14,668 bases of DNA from SIG471 sp045638565 (GTDB taxonomy: Bacteria > Bacillota > Clostridia > Oscillospirales > Butyricicoccaceae). The stretch lies in contig JAZUBN010000001.1 of NCBI GenBank assembly GCA_045638565.1, positions 1-14,668 on the forward strand. Reading direction: 5' to 3'. The position numbers were made by a program, and so were the translations under genes. A model generated the notes under the pieces. The model saw only the letters and a list, made by a program, of their open reading frames with translations, was not told where the DNA came from and made no database searches. Positions 1 to 6,204 of the stretch are shown here, piece after piece; position 1 is the stretch's first letter, and each line of letters begins with the position of its first letter.

Positions 1-20
1 CTTCCCCTCGAGGGGAAGGC
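1..20 (+). repeat. Interspersed hairpin repeat, copy A (3' end only)
   Basis: The window opens inside a copy of the repeat that recurs at about 6.0, 8.3, 11.3 and 14.6 kb. Only the palindromic end is present: CTTCCCC-TCGA-GGGGAAG followed by GC, matching the end of the copy at 8353-8373 base for base. The rest of the copy lies upstream of the window. It sits about 40 bases before the M42 peptidase start codon, so it falls in the leader or promoter region of that gene. Confidence 0.8.
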
Positions 21-63
21 CGTAAAAGACTCAATACAATATATAATATAAAGGAGAACTATT

Positions 64-1143
64 ATGGCTAACCTGAAACTTATTGAAGAGATCACCAATG
101 CATTCGGTCCTTCCGGCTTTGAAGATGACGTTGTTAAGGTCATCAAGAACTGGTGCACAGAATTCGACGTTGAAAGCGATGCTATGCACAACGTTTTCAT
201 GCGTATGAAGACTCACACAGGCAAGAAGCCTGTTATCATGCTCGACGCTCATCTTGACGAGCTCGGCTTCATCGTTCAGCACATTAAGGCTAACGGTCTT
301 ATTTCCTTCGTAAACCTCGGCGGCTGGGTTGCAACAAACGTTCCTGCTCACTCCGTTTACATCCGTAACCGCAAGGGCGAACTCATCAAGGGTATCACAA
401 CATCCAAGCCACCTCACTTTATGACAGATGCCGAAAGAGCAGCTAAGCTCGATATCGAAGGCATCTACATCGATGTTGGTGCAAGCTCCCGTGAAGAAGT
501 TATGGAAGTATTCGGCATCAACGTAGGCGACCCTATCATGCCTGATGTTCAGTATGAATACAACGACAAGAACAACACACTCTTCGGCAAGGCTTTCGAC
601 AACCGTATGGGCTGCTACTGCATTATCGAAACAATGAAGAAGCTCATCGAAGAAAATGACCTTTATGTTGACGTTGTTGGTGGCTTCGCTGCACAGGAAG
701 AAGTTGGTACACGTGGTGCTCAGGTAACAGCAAACCACTTTGAACCAGACCTTGCTATCGTATTCGAAGGCTCTCCTGCTGACGACCTTTACCGTGGTCC
801 TTGCGAATCTCAGGGCGCTCTCAAGCACGGCACACAGATCCGTCACATGGACGCAAGCTACATCAGCAACCCTGAATTCATTGCTCTCGCTAAGGAAGTA
901 GGCGACAAGCTTGACATCCCATATCAGTGTGCAGTACGCCGCAGAGGCTCGACAGACGCAGGCAAGATTCACCTCTTCGCAGGCAAGAACATTCCATGTC
1001 TCGTTCTCGGTATCCCTTGCCGCTATGTTCACACACATTACAACTGGTGTGCTGAAAGCGATGTTGACGCAACAGTAAATATGGCTGTTGAAGTTATCAA
1101 GGCTCTCTCCGAAGAAACATACAACAAGATTTTCTTCAAATAA
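64..1143 (+). CDS. M42 family metallopeptidase (glutamyl/TET-type aminopeptidase)
   Basis: A cytosolic zinc- or cobalt-dependent aminopeptidase of the M42 family; members often form dodecameric TET particles that trim peptides. The 359-residue length is usual for the family. Visible metal and catalytic residues are H63 and D65 (DAHLDELGF), D179 (FDNRMGC), E212/E213 (AQEEVGTRGA), E235 (VFEGSPADD) and H323 (YVHTH). At position 235 the better-known TET peptidases have Asp; the Glu here places it in a branch with an FEG-x-PADD motif, so substrate preference should not be copied from the archaeal TETs. The ATG at 64 follows AAGGAG (51-56) at good spacing. Its codons look strongly biased (mostly AAG for Lys, CTC/CTT for Leu), suggesting high expression. 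It is the first gene of a close-packed unit with ung and a GNAT gene. The family may be labelled endoglucanase in older annotations, which is unlikely to be the real activity. Confidence 0.93.
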   Translation: MANLKLIEEITNAFGPSGFEDDVVKVIKNWCTEFDVESDAMHNVFMRMKTHTGKKPVIMLDAHLDELGFIVQHIKANGLISFVNLGGWVATNVPAHSVYIRNRKGELIKGITTSKPPHFMTDAERAAKLDIEGIYIDVGASSREEVMEVFGINVGDPIMPDVQYEYNDKNNTLFGKAFDNRMGCYCIIETMKKLIEENDLYVDVVGGFAAQEEVGTRGAQVTANHFEPDLAIVFEGSPADDLYRGPCESQGALKHGTQIRHMDASYISNPEFIALAKEVGDKLDIPYQCAVRRRGSTDAGKIHLFAGKNIPCLVLGIPCRYVHTHYNWCAESDVDATVNMAVEVIKALSEETYNKIFFK

Positions 1144-1144
1144 A

Positions 1145-1807
1145 ATGGTCAATATAGGCAACGACTGGGACGATATTCTTGCCGGTGAATTCGAAAAGGA
1201 GTATTACTTAAAACTCCGCGAATTCTTAAAGACAGAATATAAGACCCAGAAAATACACCCATCCATGTACGATATTTTCAATGCGCTGAAAAATACTGCG
1301 TACAACGATGTCAAGGTGGTTATTTTAGGGCAGGACCCTTATCATGGGGTGAATCAGGCGCATGGACTTTCCTTCTCTGTTCAGCACGGAGTGGCGGCGC
1401 CTCCTTCCCTTGTGAATATTTTCAAGGAGCTTAATTCTGATATCGGTTTTGAGATTCCAAATCACGGACATCTGCTCAAGTGGGCGCAGAATGGTGTGCT
1501 TTTGCTCAACACAGTTTTGACTGTGCGTGAAGGCAAGCCAAATTCCCACAAGGGTATGGGTTGGGAGATTTTTACAGATACTGTAATTTCTCACCTCAAT
1601 AACCGTGAAAAGCCTATGGTATTTCTGCTGTGGGGTGCAAATGCACGAAGCAAGAAAAAGCTGATTACAAACCCGAATCATCTCATTCTTGAAACTGTCC
1701 ACCCTTCCCCACTTTCGGCGTACAACGGATTTTTCGGCTGTAAGCATTTTTCAAAGGCAAAGGCATTTTTGCAGAAAAATGGCACCGACATAGATTGGAG
1801 CTTATAA
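1145..1807 (+). CDS. ung: Uracil-DNA glycosylase, family 1
   Basis: Removes uracil from DNA, produced by cytosine deamination or dUMP misincorporation, as the first step of base-excision repair. The 220-residue protein has the full family-1 signature: the water-activating motif GQDPYHG at residues 62-68 (D64 catalytic), the uracil-pocket segment LLLNTVLTV around 119-127 with N122, and the minor-groove loop HPSPLSAY at 186-193 (H186 catalytic). The frame stays open upstream to an ATG at 1088, but that would add 19 residues that overlap the M42 gene and are foreign to the family, so ATG 1145 is chosen. This start lies one base after the M42 stop and has no clear Shine-Dalgarno site in front of it, so translation probably depends on coupling with the upstream gene. 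Confidence 0.96.
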   Translation: MVNIGNDWDDILAGEFEKEYYLKLREFLKTEYKTQKIHPSMYDIFNALKNTAYNDVKVVILGQDPYHGVNQAHGLSFSVQHGVAAPPSLVNIFKELNSDIGFEIPNHGHLLKWAQNGVLLLNTVLTVREGKPNSHKGMGWEIFTDTVISHLNNREKPMVFLLWGANARSKKKLITNPNHLILETVHPSPLSAYNGFFGCKHFSKAKAFLQKNGTDIDWSL

Positions 1808-2323
1808 ATGAGAGAATATTTTCTTAAATCGGAGCGTTTAGGCTTTTCTGTCTGGACTGAAGATGATTTAGACCTTGCCCGCTCGCTTTGGGGCTCGCCT
1901 GATGTGACAAAGTTCATCTGCGCAACAGGGGTTTTCAGCGATGAGGATATCAAGGCTCGTCTGTCTTTAGAGATTTCCAATTATGAGAAGTACGGCGTGC
2001 AGTATTACCCGCTGTTTGACTTGGAAAGCGGCGAGTTTGCAGGTGTCGGCGGTTTCCGCCCATATGATTTAGATAAGAATATCTATGAAATGGGCATCCA
2101 TCTCCGCAAGCCTTTCCAGAGAGGTGGATATGGCACAGAGCTGGCGAAGGCACTCATAAAGTACGGCTTTGAAGTCAAAGGCTTTGACGCTATTTTCGGT
2201 GGACATCACCCGAATAATGAAGGCTCAAGAGCACTGACAAAAAAGCTTGGCTTTACATACATAGGCGATGAGTTCTATGCTCCGACAGGACTTTATCACC
2301 CATCATACATACTCAAAAAGTAA
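1808..2323 (+). CDS. GNAT family N-acetyltransferase, RimJ/RimL-like
   Basis: Transfers an acetyl group from acetyl-CoA to an amine; the substrate cannot be read from the sequence. The 171-residue protein matches the Acetyltransf_3 (RimJ/RimL/SpeG-like) layout: a first strand with LKSERLGFSVW at about 6-16, a central EMGIHLRKPFQRGGYGTE segment with the pyrophosphate-binding QRGGYG at 104-109, and the late motif HHPNNEGSRALTKKLGF (133-149) typical of the acceptor side. Its ATG directly follows the ung stop codon (TAA then ATG, no gap). Its ribosome binding site GGAG (1797-1800) lies in the last codons of ung, seven bases before the start, so the two are cotranscribed and probably coupled. It closes the unit, with a terminator just downstream. 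It could modify a ribosomal protein, an antibiotic or a small metabolite. Confidence 0.88.
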   Translation: MREYFLKSERLGFSVWTEDDLDLARSLWGSPDVTKFICATGVFSDEDIKARLSLEISNYEKYGVQYYPLFDLESGEFAGVGGFRPYDLDKNIYEMGIHLRKPFQRGGYGTELAKALIKYGFEVKGFDAIFGGHHPNNEGSRALTKKLGFTYIGDEFYAPTGLYHPSYILKK

Positions 2324-2333
2324 TATATAATTG

Positions 2334-2362
2334 AAAAGACCGTCCATTCGGGCGGTCTTTTT
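2334..2362 (+). terminator. Rho-independent terminator after the GNAT gene
   Basis: An AAAAGACCG-TCC arm, ATTC loop and GGG-CGGTCTTTT arm form a stem of about 12 pairs with one T-G wobble, running directly into a T-rich tail ending TTTTTGTTT. It starts 11 bases past the GNAT stop and ends the M42-ung-GNAT unit. It separates that unit from the TIR genes, which therefore need their own promoter. Confidence 0.88.
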
Positions 2363-2372
2363 GTTTACTTTT

Positions 2373-2403
2373 CCGACAAAATATGCTATGCTTGATGTAT
2401 ACT
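2373..2403 (+). promoter_or_regulatory. Possible promoter for the TIR pair
   Basis: Between the terminator and the first TIR start there are only about 60 bases. The best -10 candidate is TATACT at 2398-2403, and a weak -35 candidate CCGACA lies at 2373-2378. The spacing of 19 bases is longer than ideal. A promoter is required here if the upstream terminator works, but this exact placement is uncertain. The ribosome binding site AGGGG (2411-2415) is clear and seven bases before ATG 2423. Confidence 0.35.
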
Positions 2404-2422
2404 TATATTCAGGGGATAAATA

Positions 2423-3250
2423 ATGAACAAAAAAGAAATTTTCATAAGCTATAGCTCACAGGATAAAGACCAGGCTCATTGGGTTAAATCTGTTCTTGAA
2501 GGTAATGGTTTCTCGTGCTGGATAGACGAGAACTCTATTCGTGGAGGTTCGGATTTTGCAGAAGAAATTCCTTCTGCCATCGATGACTGCAAAATTGTTG
2601 TTCTTATCCTTTCTCAAAACTCGCAGAACTCAAAATGGGTTGAAAAGGAAGTTATTCAGGCGCTCAACAAGCGTAAAATCATCATGCCTTTCACTATCGA
2701 AAAATTCGATCTGAGTAAAGAATTCATTTTCTACCTCTCCAACGTACAGCGCTACGAAGCCTATCGTGACAAAGAGATTATGATGCGCAGAATGGTAACT
2801 GAAATCAGTCGTATTTTAGAAAGGCCACTGCCTCCTGGAATTGAAGATGTTACCGAACCAGTAACACCTGCAACTTTGCCTGTATCCAAATCCAAAAAGC
2901 CTTCCAAGCTTGCCAAATTTATCAAGTTTTTATCTCCTTATGGCAGAAAAGGGGCTTCCGAATACAAAGTTAAATTTCCGCTTGACGTTGTCACTGTGCT
3001 CAACTGCTGTGCCTATATTCCATTGATTATGATGTCTTTTTTCGAGACCGGTATGTTCACAGTCGTTTTTCCTGCATTTTGTATATCCTGGTATGTATGC
3101 TACGGCATATGTCTTTATATTGCCAAAATGGAGAACTACACAAAAATAAAAGCTCTTATATTCGCAATCTGCTCTTTTTTCATTTTGCCGGTCGTATTCG
3201 TTTTATTTATGACAATAGCAAATTTTTTATCATTTTCATTCATGGCATAA
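2423..3250 (+). CDS. TIR-domain protein with C-terminal three-segment membrane region (TIR 1)
   Basis: A 275-residue protein with a bacterial TIR domain at residues 1-131. FISY (7-10) is strand A, FSCWID (30-35) leads to the BB loop NSIRGGSDF (37-45), LILSQNS (61-67) is strand C, and SKWVEKEV (70-77) gives the W72-x3-E76 pattern that carries the catalytic glutamate in NAD-cleaving TIR domains such as SARM1. A conserved block EFIFYLS-NV-QR-Y-EAYR follows at 100-115. A proline-rich linker (about 134-155) and a basic patch (156-186) precede three hydrophobic segments at about 188-206, 211-234 and 244-268. Basic residues before the first and between the second and third predict the TIR domain inside the cell and the C terminus outside. 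The next gene is its paralogue, nine bases downstream. NAD cleavage or signalling in phage defence is known for some bacterial TIR proteins; it is only inferred here. No sensor domain is visible. Confidence 0.9.
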   Translation: MNKKEIFISYSSQDKDQAHWVKSVLEGNGFSCWIDENSIRGGSDFAEEIPSAIDDCKIVVLILSQNSQNSKWVEKEVIQALNKRKIIMPFTIEKFDLSKEFIFYLSNVQRYEAYRDKEIMMRRMVTEISRILERPLPPGIEDVTEPVTPATLPVSKSKKPSKLAKFIKFLSPYGRKGASEYKVKFPLDVVTVLNCCAYIPLIMMSFFETGMFTVVFPAFCISWYVCYGICLYIAKMENYTKIKALIFAICSFFILPVVFVLFMTIANFLSFSFMA

Positions 3251-3259
3251 GGAGGTTTT

Positions 3260-4111
3260 ATGGAAAAGAGAAATGTATTTATCAGCTATAAGGCTGAAGA
3301 AATAAACGAAGCTAACTGGATAAGATCTCTGCTTGAAAGCCACAATATTTCTTGCTGGATGGCTCCTGATGACATTCCTCCCGGTGAGCACTACGCCAGT
3401 GTAATTACCGATGCCATTTCCGCCTGTGATATTTTTTTACTCGTTCTTTCAAAAAGTGCTCAGGATTCCGTCTGGATTCCAAAGGAACTTGGCATAGCAA
3501 CAAACAAAGGAAAAACAATTTTCCCATATATGATTGAAGACTGCAGTCTTACAGAAGAGTTTATATTCTATCTGTCCACTTCACAGCGTTTTGAAGCTTA
3601 TCGAAACAAAAATGAAATGGTTCAGCAAATGCTTGCTGAAATCAAAAGAGTCGTTGATGAAAAAAATAAAATTGTCCAGCCCGAAAATGACAATATTTTT
3701 ACAGATGGATTCAAAAATAAAGTTGCAACATCTGTTAAAAAATCTTTCGTCAATGTTTTCAAACTCTTAAAGCATTTTACACCGTATTGCAGAGTTAACA
3801 ATCAAAGAGAACTGATTTCGTTACATGTACTGTCAGCTATGTTCTTTTTGTTGTTCATCTATACTTTCGTGGGTATGGGTATCAGCTCGGGAAATTTCGT
3901 TTTTTCAGCCGGCTTGGCAATTCCGGTCGTGTGGGTAATGTGGTATATCGGTTGGAAAATATGTCGCTCCATTGCAAAATCCACTAGCATGCCATTTATC
4001 ATAGTCCTTTCATTTATCGTTGGAATAATACTTGCATTCGCTACGCTTTTAGTAGGTTTTTCTATTGTTCAATTACTCGATACTATTGGATTGCTCTACA
4101 GATTTTATTAA
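3260..4111 (+). CDS. TIR-domain protein with C-terminal three-segment membrane region (TIR 2)
   Basis: A 283-residue paralogue of the preceding gene. Residues 1-130 align with it without gaps, with 58 identities by hand count. FISY (7-10), SCWMAPDDIPPGEHY (31-45, BB loop), LVLSKSAQDS (61-70) and VWIPKE with W72 and E76 mark an apparently active TIR domain; EFIFYLS-TS-QR-F-EAYR (100-115) is shared. The BB loop has the PDDIPPGEHY form common in bacterial TIR_2 proteins and differs strongly from that of TIR 1. After a charged linker comes FKLLKHFTPYCR (167-178), matching FIKFLSPYGR of TIR 1, then three hydrophobic segments at about 188-208, 213-233 and 245-270. A perfect GGAGG (3251-3255) directly follows the stop of TIR 1, so the pair is one operon. 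A terminator follows. A tandem duplication followed by specialisation is the simplest origin. Either protein could be the enzyme with the other as regulator, or they may form a heteromer. Confidence 0.9.
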   Translation: MEKRNVFISYKAEEINEANWIRSLLESHNISCWMAPDDIPPGEHYASVITDAISACDIFLLVLSKSAQDSVWIPKELGIATNKGKTIFPYMIEDCSLTEEFIFYLSTSQRFEAYRNKNEMVQQMLAEIKRVVDEKNKIVQPENDNIFTDGFKNKVATSVKKSFVNVFKLLKHFTPYCRVNNQRELISLHVLSAMFFLLFIYTFVGMGISSGNFVFSAGLAIPVVWVMWYIGWKICRSIAKSTSMPFIIVLSFIVGIILAFATLLVGFSIVQLLDTIGLLYRFY

Positions 4112-4116
4112 TCATC

Positions 4117-4146
4117 AAAAAAGACCACCCGTATGGATGGTCTTTT
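4117..4146. terminator. Bidirectional terminator between TIR 2 and clpX
   Basis: AAAAGACCA-CCC, loop GTAT, GGA-TGGTCTTTT forms a stem with one internal C-A mismatch. It has a T-rich tail on the plus strand (TTTTATTTTTATT) and a run of six T on the minus strand. It serves both converging genes, TIR 2 (stop at 4111) and clpX (stop at 4151-4153). Its outer arms, AAAAGACC and GGTCTTTT, are identical to those of the terminator at 2334-2362. Confidence 0.85.
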
Positions 4147-4150
4147 ATTT

Positions 4151-5383
4151 TTATTCTTTGATAATAGTTGCTTCTGCTTTGCCGTCGACGAAGTCCTTTG
4201 TGATGATGACCTTCTTGACGCCTTCTTCGGAAGGAATTGTGAACATAAGGTCATTCATGATTTCTTCGATGACTGCTCTGAGACCGCGTGCACCAGTCTT
4301 TCTGTCGATAGTCTTTTCGGCAATACGGACAACTGCGTCTTCTTCAAATTCAAGTTCAACATTATCGAGAGAGAACAGCTTCTGATACTGCTTTACGATA
4401 GCGTTCTTTGGCTCTGTAAGAATACGAACGAGTGCTTCCTTATCGAGATTATCGAGAGCAACGAGGACAGGGAGTCTGCCCACAAGTTCAGGAATAAGAC
4501 CGAACTTGAGAATATCGTGTGGCTCAACCTTTGCGAGAAGGTCGGAGTTATCCTTTTCGGCCTGTGTTCTGATTTCAGCGCCGAAGCCGAGTCCCTTCTT
4601 GCCTGTGCGCTTTTCGATTACCTTATCGAGGCCGTCAAATGCGCCGCCGCAGATGAAGAGGATATTTGTTGTATCGATCTGAATGAATTCCTGCTGAGGA
4701 TGCTTTCTGCCGCCTGTCGGAGGAACATTTGCTGTTGTGCCTTCGAGAATCTTGAGGAGAGCCTGCTGAACACCTTCACCGCTTACGTCACGTGTGATGG
4801 ATGGATTTTCGCTCTTTCTTGCAATCTTATCAAGCTCGTCAATATAGATAATGCCGCGTTCTGCTCTTGCAACATCAAAATCTGCAGCCTGAATAAGACG
4901 GAGCAGAATATTTTCAACGTCTTCACCAACATAACCCGCTTCTGTGAGAGTTGTTGCATCTGCGATGGCAAAAGGAACATTGAGGCTCTTTGCAAGTGTC
5001 TGAGCAAGATGTGTTTTACCGGAGCCTGTAGGACCGATGAGCAGGATATTGCTCTTCTGAATCTCAACATCGTCACCGTCATCGAGATGGGAAACACGCT
5101 TATAATGATTATAAACAGCAACAGCGAGAGCCTTCTTTGCTCTGTCCTGACCGATTACATATTCATCGAGAGCTTCCTTGATTTCACGTGGCTTGAGAAT
5201 GGATTCCATGATTTCATCGCTGAATTCCTGTTCCATTTCCATCTGTCTTTCTTCAAGAATCTGATTGCACATATCAATGCAGACAGAGCAGATGTGAACA
5301 CCCGGACCGCTGAGAATCTGTACGCCGTCTTCAGTTGTTCTTCCACAGAAGCTGCATCTGAGTTTCTTTTCGTTTTCCTGCAT
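4151..5383 (-). CDS. clpX: ATP-dependent Clp protease ATP-binding subunit ClpX
   Basis: The AAA+ unfoldase that recognises tagged or damaged proteins, unfolds them and feeds them to ClpP in the cytosol. All family marks are present in 410 residues: the N-terminal zinc-binding domain with C10, C13, C32 and C35; Walker A GPTGSGKT (117-124); the pore loop GYVG (150-153); Walker B IIYIDE (178-183); the ClpP-docking loop LGF (265-267); the arginine of PELVGRLPV (R303); and sensor 2 GARGLR (364-369). The start ATG lies six bases after the clpP stop, and its ribosome binding site AAGAGG forms the last two sense codons of clpP, so the two genes are coupled. It is the last gene of the tig-clpP-clpX run and ends at the bidirectional terminator. 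In several Clostridia lon genes follow clpX; here they do not. Confidence 0.98.
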   Translation of the reverse strand: MQENEKKLRCSFCGRTTEDGVQILSGPGVHICSVCIDMCNQILEERQMEMEQEFSDEIMESILKPREIKEALDEYVIGQDRAKKALAVAVYNHYKRVSHLDDGDDVEIQKSNILLIGPTGSGKTHLAQTLAKSLNVPFAIADATTLTEAGYVGEDVENILLRLIQAADFDVARAERGIIYIDELDKIARKSENPSITRDVSGEGVQQALLKILEGTTANVPPTGGRKHPQQEFIQIDTTNILFICGGAFDGLDKVIEKRTGKKGLGFGAEIRTQAEKDNSDLLAKVEPHDILKFGLIPELVGRLPVLVALDNLDKEALVRILTEPKNAIVKQYQKLFSLDNVELEFEEDAVVRIAEKTIDRKTGARGLRAVIEEIMNDLMFTIPSEEGVKKVIITKDFVDGKAEATIIKE

Positions 5384-5389
5384 GGATGA

Positions 5390-5971
5390 CTACCTCTTGA
5401 CCATTACTTCGTCAACAAGGCCGTATTCCTTAGCTTCATATGCAGACATGAAGTTATCTCTTTCTGTGTCAGCATTGATCTTTTCGATAGGCTGGCCTGT
5501 TCTTTCGGAAAGGATCTGGTTGAGAGTTTCTCTCATCTTGATAATGCGTTCAGCTGCGGTCTTGATGTCAGTAGCCTGACCTCTTGCGCCGCCGAGTGGC
5601 TGATGGATCATGATTTCGCTGTTAGGGAGAGCGTATCTCTTGCCCTTTGCACCTGCTGCCAGAAGGAATGCACCCATGGATGCTGCCATACCGATGCAGA
5701 TTGTGGAAACATCACACTTGATGTACTGCATTGTATCATAGATAGCCATACCTGCTGTGATGGAGCCGCCAGGGGAATTGATATAGAAGCTGATGTCCTT
5801 ATCAGGGTCCTGAGCTTCAAGATAAAGAAGCTGAGCGACAACCAGGCTTGCTGTCTGGTCATTTACTTCGTCAGAGAGAAATACGATTCTGTCATTGAGA
5901 AGTCTTGAATAGATGTCGTATGAGCGTTCGCCCTTGCTTGTCTGTTCGACAACCATTGGAATGTATGCCAT
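5390..5971 (-). CDS. clpP: ATP-dependent Clp protease proteolytic subunit ClpP
   Basis: The serine peptidase that forms the two-ring chamber degrading substrates delivered by ClpX or ClpC. The 193-residue protein carries the full catalytic triad: S98 in GMAASMGAF, H123 in MIHQPLGG and D172 in ERDNF. The oligomerisation and oxyanion-hole glycines are in NSPGGSITAGMAIYD (65-79). The start is fixed by AGAAAGGAG eight bases before the ATG. The protein starts close to the expected mature form, with only a few residues of propeptide. It is separated from tig by 233 bases holding a hairpin repeat. I see no CtsR or CIRCE operator in that interval, so a classical Firmicutes heat-shock control is not supported by the sequence. 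Confidence 0.98.
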   Translation of the reverse strand: MAYIPMVVEQTSKGERSYDIYSRLLNDRIVFLSDEVNDQTASLVVAQLLYLEAQDPDKDISFYINSPGGSITAGMAIYDTMQYIKCDVSTICIGMAASMGAFLLAAGAKGKRYALPNSEIMIHQPLGGARGQATDIKTAAERIIKMRETLNQILSERTGQPIEKINADTERDNFMSAYEAKEYGLVDEVMVKR

Positions 5972-6010
5972 TTTGTCTTCTCCTTTCTGATTTGTAAAGT
6001 TTATGGTGTT

Positions 6011-6121
6011 GGATTTAATGAACGCCTTTCAGGCTACACCTCATCCACCGCTAAAGCGGTCCCCCTTCCAAATGGGGTCCCCGAACAGCCTGCTGTTTGG
6101 GATGTAAATCGAGGGGAAGGC
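6011..6121 (+). repeat. Interspersed hairpin repeat, copy B (expanded)
   Basis: The longest copy, lying between tig and clpP. In order it holds a short hairpin GCCT-TTC-AGGC (6024-6034), the constant stretch CTACACCTCATCC, the variable hairpin ACCGC-TAAA-GCGGT (6047-6060) and then CCCCCTTCC. Here the usual palindrome is interrupted by about 40 bases before CGAGGGGAAGGC resumes (6110-6121). The inserted part contains its own 9-pair hairpin, CCCGAACAG-CCTG-CTGTTTGGG (6080-6101, one G-T pair). The left flank GGATTTAATGAACG resembles that of copy C (GATTTAATAAACG), so homology extends left of the hairpins. The remainder of the 233-base intergenic region holds only the clpP ribosome binding site and one more inverted repeat at 6158-6183; no convincing promoter was seen. 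Confidence 0.88.
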
Positions 6122-6157
6122 TTACATAAACTTTACTATATTTATTATAATGCATAA

Positions 6158-6183
6158 TATGGGTGAGCTTATGCCCACCCATA
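6158..6183. other. 11-pair inverted repeat just past the tig stop
   Basis: TATGGGTGAGC, loop TTAT, GCCCACCCATA pair throughout with one G-T wobble. It begins about 21 bases after the tig stop codon in the tig transcript. On that strand it is followed by an A/T-rich stretch without a real T run, so it is a weak terminator at best and may instead protect the 3' end of the tig message or divide the operon. On the plus strand it is followed by CCCTTTTTCT, which would suit a terminator for antisense transcription better. Confidence 0.5.
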
Positions 6184-6204
6184 CCCTTTTTCTATGTTTA
6201 CTGA

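Noticed and set aside
42..47. TATAAT directly before the M42 gene as a -10 box
   Set aside because: It lies only four bases before the ribosome binding site, so transcription would start within or after that site, and no -35 is found at 17 bases. The real promoter is probably upstream of the window.
31..1161. Open frame on the minus strand opposite the M42 peptidase
   Set aside because: The metal-binding motifs of the M42 family are complete on the plus strand; the opposite reading has no motif or ribosome binding site.
2423..4111. A standard Thoeris locus
   Set aside because: No ThsA-like gene (SIR2-SLOG or macro-membrane) lies next to the TIR genes; both neighbours are ordinary genes on the other side of terminators.
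4133..5389. Long open frame on the plus strand opposite clpX
   Set aside because: Its translation is Cys-rich and of low complexity, has no family resemblance, and follows from the biased codon use of clpX on the other strand. clpX itself is unmistakable.
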